From an uncultured Eubacteriales bacterium (GTDB taxonomy: Bacteria > Bacillota > Clostridia > Christensenellales > CAG-138): a stretch of 26,149 nucleotides of DNA. The notes beneath the pieces were generated by a model. That model was not told where the DNA came from. It saw only the letters and a program-made list of their open reading frames with translations, and did no database searches. The stretch's first letter is position 1, and every line of letters begins with the position of its first letter. This document shows, in pieces, positions 8,153 through 15,900 of the stretch. The stretch covers positions 1 through 26,149 of the forward strand of contig UQOG01000015.1 of NCBI GenBank assembly GCA_900542615.1, written 5' to 3'. Position numbers and translations under genes: made by a program.

Positions 8153-9537
8153 TCCAAGAAGCGATAGCCCAGCGGGTGCTGGAAGCGGCCCTGGAGACCG
8201 GGGGCGATTTTTCGGAATTGTTTATGGAGGATACCGAATCCCACAGCATCTCCATGCTCAACGGCACGGTGGAAAACGCCGCCTACCGCCGCCGGATGGG
8301 CGCGGGGGTACGGGTGCTCAAGGGGGAGCAAAGCGCCTATGCCTATACGGCGGACACCTCGGAGGCAGCCCTGCTGGAGGCGGCCCGGGGGGCGGCGGCG
8401 GCCCTGGAGGGGGAAAGGGCCCAAGGGGCAGTGGTGGCCACTGCCAAGCGGCCGGCAGCCTATGCCCCCAAGATCCCCTTTGACACGGTGGACAACCAGC
8501 GGCGGATCCAGCTGCTCCGGCAGGGGACCGCAGCGGCTCAGGCCCAATCCGGGGAGATCGCTCGGGTGGTGGCGGGCTATGGGGACGTGGATCAGCGGAT
8601 CCTGGTCTGCAACAGCCAGGGGGTGTGGGCGGAGGACCGGCGGCCCCGCACCCGGCTGTCCATTGACGCGGTGGCGGAGGCCGGCGGGGAATACCAGACC
8701 GGCGCGGAGCGGCCGGCGGCGGGGCAGGGCTTTGAGGCCTATGCCGGCATCGACCCGGAGGAGGCCGGCCGGCAGGCCGCCAAGACCGCGGTGACCATGC
8801 TCCACGCCCCCCAGTGCCCGGCGGGATTTTTGCCGGTGGTGATCGACGGCGGGTTCGGCGGGGTGATCCTGCACGAGGCCTGCGTCCACTCCCTGGAGGC
8901 CACGTCGGTGGCCAAGGGCAATTCGGAATTTTGCGGCAAGCTGGGCCAGCAGATCGCCAGCCCCCTGGTGACCGCCATCGACGACGGCACCCTGCCGGGG
9001 GAATGGGGCAGCATTCGGGTGGACGATGAAGGGGCCCCCTCCCAGCGGAACGTGCTGATCGAAAAGGGCGTCCTCAAAAGCTATCTGATCGACATCCTGG
9101 GCAGCCGGATCATGGGGCTGCCCCCCACCGGCAGCGCCCGGCGGGAAAGCTATGAATACGCCCCCACCAGCCGGATGACCAACACCTTCTTCGCCCCGGG
9201 CACGGACGATGAGGAGGAGATGCTGGCCACCATGGGGGAGGGGCTGTTCGCCCGGCGCATGGGCGGCGGGTCCGTGAACCCCCTCACCGGGGAATTCAAC
9301 TTCTCGGTGCTGGAGGGCTACTGGGTGCGGGATGGGAAGATCCTGTGCCCGGTGCGGGGGGCGTCCTTAATTGGCCGGGGGGCCCAGGTGCTCATGGCCA
9401 TCGACCGGATCGGCCGGCATATGTGGATGGGCTACGGCATGTGCGGGTCCCGGTCGGGCAGCGTGCCCACCAATGTGGGCCAGCCCCGGATCCGGGTGAC
9501 GGGTATGACCATCGGCGGCAAAGGAGGGAAGCTGTAA
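8149..9537 (+). CDS. tldD: Metalloprotease TldD
   Basis: This is the active subunit of the TldD/TldE (PmbA) heterodimeric zinc protease. In enterobacteria it degrades unfolded peptides, processes microcin B17 and handles the CcdA antitoxin. The 462-aa length fits. The metal motif HExxxH is seen as HEACVH (242-247) inside GGVILHEACVHSLEA. The C-terminal cysteine ligand is C432 in MCGSRSGSVPTNVGQP. The start overlaps the rarA stop by 4 nt (ATGA), with AAGGA just upstream inside rarA. The stop overlaps the next start (TAATG), suggesting translational coupling and equal production of the two subunits. The natural substrate here is unknown; no peptide precursor gene is visible nearby. Confidence 0.94.
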   Translation: MIQEAIAQRVLEAALETGGDFSELFMEDTESHSISMLNGTVENAAYRRRMGAGVRVLKGEQSAYAYTADTSEAALLEAARGAAAALEGERAQGAVVATAKRPAAYAPKIPFDTVDNQRRIQLLRQGTAAAQAQSGEIARVVAGYGDVDQRILVCNSQGVWAEDRRPRTRLSIDAVAEAGGEYQTGAERPAAGQGFEAYAGIDPEEAGRQAAKTAVTMLHAPQCPAGFLPVVIDGGFGGVILHEACVHSLEATSVAKGNSEFCGKLGQQIASPLVTAIDDGTLPGEWGSIRVDDEGAPSQRNVLIEKGVLKSYLIDILGSRIMGLPPTGSARRESYEYAPTSRMTNTFFAPGTDDEEEMLATMGEGLFARRMGGGSVNPLTGEFNFSVLEGYWVRDGKILCPVRGASLIGRGAQVLMAIDRIGRHMWMGYGMCGSRSGSVPTNVGQPRIRVTGMTIGGKGGKL

Positions 9538-10871
9538 TGGATTGCAAGGGGTTTCGGGAGGCGGCCTTTGCCAAGGCCCTGCAAGCAGGGTGCAGCGGGG
9601 CGGAATTGGTGGTTACCGGCGGGGAGGAGTTTGGCGCGGGGGTCCGGGAGGGCCGGATGGACACCTATACCGTGAGCCGGACCCAGGCCTTTGGCCTAAG
9701 GGTACAATATAAGGGAAAGAACGGCTACGCCAGCACCGAGGCGCCGGAGGACCCGGCAGCCCTGGTGGCGGCGGCCATGGACAACGCGGCGGCGGTGGAA
9801 ACCGAGGACGCGCATCCCATGGCGGAGCCGGCGGCCTATCCGGCCATAACCCCGCCCCCCGACGCCTTGGCGGGCATGGGGAACCGGGAGAAGATCCGGC
9901 TGTGCCGGGAGCTGGAGGCCATGACTTTGGCCCAGGATCCCCGGGTGAAGCGGGTGGCCAGCTGTAAGGTGATCACGGTCAAAGGCTATGGGGCCATCTA
10001 CAACACCCTGGGCCTAAACGCCCAGCGGGAGGACGCCCTTTCCTGCATCCTGGTGAACGCCATTTTGGAGGACGGGGCGGAGGTCCACGACGGGGGCGCC
10101 TTCCGGGCCCGGGGGGAAGCCCTGGATCTGGCGGGCTGCGCCCGGGAAGCGGTGGCGGAGGCGGCGGCCCAGTTCGGGGGCAAGCCGGTGGCCCCGGGGA
10201 AATACCGGGTACTCCTGCGCAACGATGCGGCCTATAGCCTGCTTTCCGCCTTTTCCGGCATGTTCTCCGCGGACGCGGCCCAAAAGGGCCTGTCCCTTCT
10301 GGCGGGCCGGGAAGGGGAGCAGGTGGCGGCGCCCCGGGTAAACCTGGTGGACGACCCCTTTTACCGGGACAATCCCCTGGCCTTTGACGATGAAGGCAGC
10401 CCTACCCAATATAAAGCCGTCATCCAGGCGGGCCGGCTACAGACCCTTTTGCATAACCTAAAGACCGCCCGCAAGGCCGGGGTATCCACCACCGGCAACG
10501 GGGGCCGGGGCGGGGCGGGCAGCCCGGTGGGGGTGCAGCCCAGCAATTTTTACATCCAAAAAGGGGCGCTGGAACCGGCGGCCCTGTACCAGGCCCTGGG
10601 GGACGGGCTGCTCATCACGGAGCTATCCGGCCTCCACGCCGGGGTCAACAGCATCAGCGGGGAGTTTTCCCTGCTGTGCAAGGGCCAGCTGCTAAAGGCG
10701 GGCCGGCCGGTCAGGCCGGTGGCCTACATCACCCTGGGGGGCAGCTTTTTGGGCCTGCTCCAGGGGGTGGAAGGGATCGGCACGGACCTGCGGTTTTCCC
10801 TGCCCTCCGGGTCTTGCTTCGGCAGCCCCAGCCTGCTGATCGATGGCCTGATGGTGGCGGGCCAGGGCTGA
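9537..10871 (+). CDS. tldE: TldE/PmbA subunit of the TldD/TldE protease
   Basis: This 444-aa partner of TldD lacks the HExxxH metal motif, as expected for TldE/PmbA. It keeps the family signatures in the second half: LVDDPFYRDNPLAFDDEGSPT, a glycine-rich NGGRGGAGSPVGVQPSNFYI segment and GLLITELSGLHAGVNSISGEFSLLCKG. ATG 9537 is chosen because it overlaps the tldD stop (TAATG) and follows AAAGGAGGG. The open frame continues upstream within tldD but has no comparable site. It is the last gene of the operon. A perfect GC hairpin follows at 10878-10900, but without a T-run. Confidence 0.93.
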   Translation: MDCKGFREAAFAKALQAGCSGAELVVTGGEEFGAGVREGRMDTYTVSRTQAFGLRVQYKGKNGYASTEAPEDPAALVAAAMDNAAAVETEDAHPMAEPAAYPAITPPPDALAGMGNREKIRLCRELEAMTLAQDPRVKRVASCKVITVKGYGAIYNTLGLNAQREDALSCILVNAILEDGAEVHDGGAFRARGEALDLAGCAREAVAEAAAQFGGKPVAPGKYRVLLRNDAAYSLLSAFSGMFSADAAQKGLSLLAGREGEQVAAPRVNLVDDPFYRDNPLAFDDEGSPTQYKAVIQAGRLQTLLHNLKTARKAGVSTTGNGGRGGAGSPVGVQPSNFYIQKGALEPAALYQALGDGLLITELSGLHAGVNSISGEFSLLCKGQLLKAGRPVRPVAYITLGGSFLGLLQGVEGIGTDLRFSLPSGSCFGSPSLLIDGLMVAGQG

Positions 10872-10877
10872 GCCGAA

Positions 10878-10900
10878 GGGCCCGGACCCCGTCCGGGCCC
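10878..10900. other. GC hairpin after the rarA-tldD-tldE operon
   Basis: GGGCCCGGAC (10878-10887) pairs perfectly with GTCCGGGCCC (10891-10900) around a CCC loop. There is no T-run after it, so a classical intrinsic terminator is not supported. It could still stabilise the mRNA 3' end or act with Rho. Confidence 0.5.
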
Positions 10901-10931
10901 CCGGCGCGGCCAAGGGAAAGCCTGGGAACAT

Positions 10932-10960
10932 TTGACAGACAGGGGTTTTTGGAGTATAGT
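10932..10960 (+). promoter_or_regulatory. Sigma-A promoter of carD
   Basis: TTGACA (10932-10937) and TATAGT (10955-10960) are separated by 17 bp, near-perfect consensus. The predicted start is near 10967, giving a leader of about 60 nt to the carD ATG. Confidence 0.85.
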
Positions 10961-11027
10961 TAAAAGTAGGGATACTTTGTCATGTAAGCTGGACAGGCCC
11001 TTGGCCTGCGGAAAGGGGGACGTACGC

Positions 11028-11492
11028 ATGTTTTCGGTGGGCGACCAGGTCTGCTATCCTATGCACGGCGTGGGCGTGGTGGAAAAAATCGAAGAGCGCA
11101 CGGTTTTGGGTGAAACCGCCCAGTATTACGTGCTCCGCTTCATATCCAATAAGATGACGGCGCTGGTGCCGGTAGCCACTGCGAAAAACGTGGGCCTGCG
11201 TCCCGTCATTGGGGAGGAAGAGTGCAAAGGGGTGCTGGAATACCTCCAGAGCGAGCCCTGCAAGGAGAGCGATAACTGGAACCAGCGCTACCGGGATAAC
11301 TTCGCCAAGCTGAAGCAGGGGGATATCTACGACGTGGCGGACGTGGTCAAGTGCCTGAAAAAACGGGATACGGACCGGGGCCTTTCCGCCGGGGAGCGCA
11401 AGATGCTCATGACCGCCCGGCAGGTGCTCATCGCGGAGCTTTCCGCGGCCAGCGGCCAGGATTCCGCCTCCCTGCGGGATATGATGGACTGA
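11028..11492 (+). CDS. carD: CarD/CdnL-family RNA polymerase-binding regulator
   Basis: This 154-aa protein has an N-terminal RNA polymerase interaction domain (about 1-60, FSVGDQVCYPMHGVGVVEKIEER). In characterised family members this domain binds the beta subunit lobe. The helical C-terminal domain carries W84 in SDNWNQRYRDN, at the position of the conserved tryptophan that contacts the upstream edge of the -10 element in mycobacterial CarD and related proteins. The expected role is to stabilise open complexes at sigma-A promoters. ATG 11028 has AAAGGGGG upstream. The TTG at 10932 that would extend the frame is actually the promoter -35. It lies about 1.5 kb upstream of rpoB, its likely binding partner's gene. 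Confidence 0.92.
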   Translation: MFSVGDQVCYPMHGVGVVEKIEERTVLGETAQYYVLRFISNKMTALVPVATAKNVGLRPVIGEEECKGVLEYLQSEPCKESDNWNQRYRDNFAKLKQGDIYDVADVVKCLKKRDTDRGLSAGERKMLMTARQVLIAELSAASGQDSASLRDMMD

Positions 11493-11538
11493 TCCCTCGG
11501 GCGGCTTCCGGCCTTTAGACCCCATACGAAAATTCGGT

Positions 11539-11572
11539 GCGGCGTTTCAAATTCAGGCAAACGCCGCGTTTT
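11539..11572 (+). terminator. Rho-independent terminator after carD
   Basis: GCGGCGTTT (11539-11547) pairs perfectly with AAACGCCGC (11559-11567) and is followed by GTTTTA. The T-run is short, so some read-through into the PIN/TRAM gene is possible. I see no strong promoter for that gene. Confidence 0.65.
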
Positions 11573-11573
11573 A

Positions 11574-11591
11574 CGGGCCCGAAAGGGCCCG
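11574..11591 (+). other. GAAA-capped hairpin upstream of the PIN/TRAM gene
   Basis: CGGGCCC (11574-11580) pairs perfectly with GGGCCCG (11585-11591), capped by a GAAA (GNRA-type) tetraloop. It immediately follows the carD terminator and ends 21 nt before the Shine-Dalgarno of the next gene, so it would be a stable leader or processed 5' end structure. Confidence 0.5.
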
Positions 11592-11627
11592 GGATACAAA
11601 AATTTAAGCGACAAAGGGGGCAATTGT

Positions 11628-12713
11628 TTGGCCAAAAAAGTTGCAAGACTGATCCTGGCCCTATGCGGGGCCGCGGTAGGTGTTGCGCTTGTGGCAGTGG
11701 TGAACAACACGATCGTGGCGCTGGGCTACAGGAGTCTATACGACACCATGTATACCTGGGGCGTGGCGCTGGTGTATGTGGCGGCGGGCATTTTTATCGC
11801 AATCATTTTCTATTTATTATCCCCGTACCCCATCGCCTTGTTCACCAAATGCATAAGCGCGGCGGAAGCCTACCTGGGCCAGATGGCCATAGAGGATATC
11901 TTCTATTGCGTCATGGGCTTGATCGTAGGTTTGATCGTGGCGTTCCTGGTCAGCACCTTAACGGCGGGCATCCAGGCCGGATGGCTGCGCTTTGCCGTGG
12001 ACGTGCTCCTGTATGTGAGCCTGGCCTACCTGGGCTGGGCGGTCATGCACAAGCGCCGGGGGGAGCTGACGCCGCCGGGCTGGCTGGCCCGGAGCCGGGG
12101 CGGCAAGGCCAAGGAGGGGAGCGCCCGGCCTAAGCTGCTGGATACCTCGGTGATCATCGACGGGCGGATCGCGGACATCTGCGCCACGGGCATCATCGAA
12201 GGCACCTTGGTGGTGCCAAAGTTCGTGCTCGCGGAGTTGCAGCATATCGCCGATAGCCCGGATACCCTCAAGCGCAACCGGGGCCGCCGGGGCCTGGACA
12301 TCCTCAAGTATATCCAGGAGAGCGGCTTTGTGCCCATGGTGATCCAGGATAAGGACTATGCGGACGCCACCGAGGTGGACGCCAAGCTGATCCGCCTGGC
12401 CTACGAGATGGGCGGCGTGGTGGTGACCAACGACTACAACCTGAACAAGGTGGCCGGGGTGCAAAACGTGCCGGTGCTCAACATCAACGAGCTGGCCAAT
12501 GCCATCAAGCCCCTGGCCCTGCCCGGGGAGGAGATGGAGGTCGCCATCGTGAAGGAAGGAAAGGAAGCCGGCCAGGGGGTGGCCTATTTGGACGACGGCA
12601 CCATGATCGTGGTGGAGGCCGGGAAACGCTACCTGGGCGAGACCATTCCCGTGCTGGTGACCAGCGTATTGCAGACCTCCGCAGGCCGGATGATCTTTGC
12701 AAAAGTCAAGTAA
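11628..12713 (+). CDS. PIN/TRAM-domain membrane protein (YacL-like)
   Basis: This 361-aa protein has four predicted membrane helices (about 7-32, 45-66, 92-114, 120-141). A PIN-type nuclease domain follows (about 167-290) with acidic residues D172 (LLDTSVIIDGR), E203 (VLAELQHIAD), D251 and D269 (VVTNDYNLNKV). The C-terminal TRAM domain (about 300-361) suggests RNA binding. It matches the YacL family, widespread in Bacillota near carD/disA/ispD. The exact substrate is not established, so ribonuclease activity is an inference from the conserved acidic set. The start is TTG 11628, with AAAGGGGG 7 nt upstream; no ATG lies nearby in frame. No terminator is seen after it, so transcription may run on into the rpoB promoter region. 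Confidence 0.9.
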   Translation: MAKKVARLILALCGAAVGVALVAVVNNTIVALGYRSLYDTMYTWGVALVYVAAGIFIAIIFYLLSPYPIALFTKCISAAEAYLGQMAIEDIFYCVMGLIVGLIVAFLVSTLTAGIQAGWLRFAVDVLLYVSLAYLGWAVMHKRRGELTPPGWLARSRGGKAKEGSARPKLLDTSVIIDGRIADICATGIIEGTLVVPKFVLAELQHIADSPDTLKRNRGRRGLDILKYIQESGFVPMVIQDKDYADATEVDAKLIRLAYEMGGVVVTNDYNLNKVAGVQNVPVLNINELANAIKPLALPGEEMEVAIVKEGKEAGQGVAYLDDGTMIVVEAGKRYLGETIPVLVTSVLQTSAGRMIFAKVK

Positions 12714-12777
12714 AAAAAGGAGAACCCATCAACCGCCAATATCATATAAAAAAACTTTAGAAAAGAGCCAATATCCG

Positions 12778-12806
12778 TTGACATTGTTGACAAGCAGTGG
12801 TACACT
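12778..12806 (+). promoter_or_regulatory. rpoB promoter P1 (sigma-A)
   Basis: TTGACA (12778-12783), a 17-bp spacer, then TACACT (12801-12806). An A-rich stretch upstream (12741-12765) could act as an UP element. The predicted start is near 12813. Confidence 0.75.
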
Positions 12807-12814
12807 AATATACT
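12787..12814 (+). promoter_or_regulatory. rpoB promoter P2 (sigma-A), overlapping P1
   Basis: A second TTGACA (12787-12792) lies 9 bp after the first. It is followed by a 16-bp spacer and TATACT (12809-12814). The predicted start is near 12821. The two promoters overlap, so only one RNA polymerase can occupy them at a time. Confidence 0.7.
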
Positions 12815-12848
12815 GCGTCAACATGGTAATCTGCGGGTATTGGCTGTG

Positions 12849-12895
12849 TTTGCTGGAAACAAATGCCACAAAACAGGTATATTTGTTCCAGCAAA
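12849..12895 (+). other. Large hairpin in the rpoB leader
   Basis: The left arm 12849-12864 (TTTGCTGGAAACAAAT) pairs with the right arm 12881-12895 (ATTTGTTCCAGCAAA): 15 pairs with one bulged A and a 16-nt loop. G-U pairs can extend the base. No T-run follows, so it is not a terminator. A smaller GCCGTA-TTTA-TACGGC hairpin follows at 12933-12948, ending about 10 nt before the rpoB Shine-Dalgarno. Confidence 0.65.
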
Positions 12896-12973
12896 TGGAA
12901 AAGATCAGCAAGGGTGACGCAATCTATTATAAGCCGTATTTATACGGCCAAATCAAGTGAGGGAGTGAACGCG

Positions 12974-15900
12974 ATGGTGCATGAGGTGCAGATGGGCAAA
13001 AAGACGCGCATGAGCTTTTCCCGGATCAACGAAGTCCTCGACATGCCGGACCTGATCGAAGTACAGAAAAATTCCTACCGGCGTTTTGTGGAGGAGGATC
13101 TTAAGGAGGTGCTCGCCGACGTTTCGCCGATCACGGACTATTCCGAAAAGCTCATCCTCGAATTCGTGGACTATAAGATCGACTTCGAGCATCCCAAATA
13201 CCCTGTGGAAGAGTGCAAGGAACGGGATGTAAACTATTCCGCGCCACTGCGAGTCACCGTGCGCCTTATAAATAAAGAAACGGGAGAGGTGAAGGAGCAG
13301 CCGGTATTCATGGGGGACTTCCCCCTGATGACCGAGCAAGGTACCTTCATCATCAACGGTGCGGAGCGGGTCATCGTCAGCCAGCTGGTCCGTTCCCCCG
13401 GCGTATATTTTTCCGAGGCCATCGACAAGGTGGGCAAGCACCTGTTTTCCGCCCAGGTCATTCCCAACCGGGGCGCCTGGCTGGAATATGAAACCGACTC
13501 CAACGAGATCCTGTACGTGAAGATCGACCGGCAGCGCAAGGTGTTCATCACGGCGCTTTTGCGCGCCCTGGGCTATGGCACCAACGCGGAAATCGTGGAT
13601 CTTTTGGGGGAGGAAGAGCGGCTGCTGACCACTTTGGAAAAGGATACCACCCACAGCGTGGAGGATGGCCTGATCGAGATCTATAAGCGGCAGCGGCCCG
13701 GCGAGCCTCCCACCGAGGAGAGCGCCCGAAACCTGCTCAACGCCCTCTTTTTCGATAAGCGGTACGACCTGGCCCGGGTCGGCCGGTATAAGTTCAACAA
13801 AAAGCTGTCCCTGGCGGCCCGGATCAGCGGGTTCATTGCCGCCGAGGACGTGATCGACCCCGCCACCGGCGAGGTGCTTCTGAGCGCCGGCAGCCACATC
13901 AGCCGGGAACAGGCCCGCCTGGTGGAAAACGCGGGGGTACACGCGGTCTATTTGCAGATCGAGGATAAGAAGATCAAGGTGCTGGGGAACCGTTTTGTGG
14001 ACGCCAGCGGCTATCTGTCCTTTGATCCGGAGGAAGCGGGGCTGAATGAAAAGGTCTATCATCCCGCCCTGGTGGCCCTGCTGGAAGAGGGCAAGGATCT
14101 GGATGAGGCCGGGCTCAAGGCCCTGCTGCGCAGCCATGTCCACGACCTGATCCCCCGGCATATCGTGCCGGATGACATCATCGCCTCCATCAGCTACCTG
14201 ATCGGCATGAATTACGGCATCGGCCGCACCGACGATATCGACCACCTGGGCAACCGCCGGATCCGCAGCGTAGGCGAGCTGCTGCAAAACCAGATCCGGG
14301 TGGGTATGACCCGCCTGGAGCGTGTGGTGCGGGAGCGGATGAGCCTGCAGGATATGGAGACGGCCATGCCCTCCAGCCTGATCAACATCCGGCCGGTTAC
14401 CGCGGCCATCAAGGAGTTCTTCGGCTCCTCCCAGCTTTCCCAGTTCATGGACCAGACCAACCCCCTGGCGGAGCTGACCCACAAGCGCCGGCTTTCCGCC
14501 CTGGGCCCCGGCGGCCTGAACCGGGAGCGGGCTACCTTCGACGTGCGGGACGTGCACTTTTCCCACTATGGCCGTATGTGCCCCATCGAGACCCCTGAAG
14601 GCCCCAACATCGGCCTGATCAACTCCCTGTCCACCTATGCCCGCATCAATAAATACGGGTTTATCGAGGCCCCCTACCGGAAGGTGGACGCGGCCAATAA
14701 GAACATCCTGGGGGAGATCGTATACCTGACCGCCGACGAGGAGGACGACTTCATCGTGGCCCAGGCCAACGAGCCCACCGTGGAAAAGGACGGCAAGGTG
14801 TGGTTCAAGCGGGACCGTGTGGTGGCCCGGCGGCTGGATGAGATCATCGAGGTGAAGTCCACGGAGGTGGACTACATGGACGTTTCCCCCAAGCAGCTGG
14901 TATCCGTGGCCACGGCCATGATCCCCTTCCTGGAAAACGACGACGCCAACCGCGCCCTGATGGGCTCCAACATGCAGCGCCAGGCGGTGCCCCTGCTGAT
15001 GCCGGAGGCCCCCATCGTGGGCACGGGCATGGAGTATAAGGCGGCCCATGACTCCGGCGTGGTGATCCTGGCCCGGGAAGCCGGCGTGGTGGCCCGGGTG
15101 GACGCGGATAAGATCGTTATCCGGGGGGACGATGGGATCAACCATACCTACCGGATCCTCAAGTTCAAGCGTTCCAACCAAGGCACCTGCATCAACCAGC
15201 GGCCCATCGTATACAAGGGCGAGCGGGTGGTGCCCGGCCAGGTGATCGCCGACGGCGCCAGCACCGATAAGGGCGAGATCGCCCTGGGCCGGAACATCCT
15301 CATCGGGTTCATGACCTGGGAGGGCTACAATTACGAGGACGCGGTCCTCATCAGCGAAAAGCTGGTGAAGGAAGATATTTATACCTCCATCCACATCGAG
15401 GAGCATGAGACCGAAGCCCGGGATACCAAGCTGGGCGAGGAGGAGATCACCCGGGATATCCCCAACGTGGGCGAGGACGCTTTGGCGGACCTGGATGAGC
15501 GGGGCATCATCCGCATCGGCGCGGAGGTGCGCAGCGGCGACATCCTGGTGGGCAAGGTGACCCCCAAGGGAGAGACCGAGCTCACCGCCGAGGAGCGGCT
15601 GCTCCGGGCCATCTTCGGGGAAAAGGCCCGGGAGGTGCGGGATACCTCCCTGCGGGTGCCCCACGGGGAAGGCGGCGTGATCGTGGACGTGAAGGTATTC
15701 ACCCGAGAGAACAAAGACGAGCTGCCCCCGGGGGTCAACGAGCTGGTGCGGGTGTACATCGCCCAGAAGCGCAAGCTCTCCGTCGGGGATAAGATGGCGG
15801 GCCGCCACGGCAACAAGGGCGTGGTTTCCCGGATCCTGCCGGAGGAGGATATGCCCTTCCTGCCGGACGGCACCCCCCTGCAGATCGTGCTGAACCCCCT

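Larger units (their letters stand above)
12735..12845. promoter_or_regulatory. AT-rich rpoB control region: nested palindrome with repeated GCCAATAYC motifs
   Basis: The outer arms AGCCAATATCCG (12766-12777) and CGGGTATTGGCT (12834-12845) match at 11 of 12 positions as an inverted repeat. The inner arms TGTTGACAAGCAG (12785-12797) and CTGCGTCAACA (12813-12823) are also inverted, with a 2-nt insertion. Both share a centre near 12805, inside the -10 region. GCCAATATC also occurs as a direct copy at 12735-12743, giving three copies of the motif. The structure overlaps the two promoters below and is a plausible operator. The whole gap 12714-12973 is much more A+T-rich than its surroundings. Confidence 0.55.

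Noticed and set aside
9345..9536. Longer TldE starting inside tldD
   Set aside because: The extra 64 codons overlap the conserved end of tldD in another frame. ATG 9537 has AAAGGAGGG upstream and gives the usual PmbA length.
10932..11027. N-terminal extension of CarD from a TTG at 10932
   Set aside because: That TTG is the -35 hexamer of a near-perfect promoter (10932-10960). ATG 11028 has a good ribosome site and begins the conserved CarD domain.
12697..12960. Small 87-aa protein between the PIN/TRAM gene and rpoB
   Set aside because: It runs straight through the two rpoB promoters and the leader hairpin. Its composition reflects AT-rich control DNA, and no ribosome site precedes it.
12863..12973. 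37-residue N-terminal extension of RpoB
   Set aside because: The segment lies across the leader hairpins and has no ribosome site. The residues do not resemble RpoB, and ATG 12974 follows GAGGGAG.
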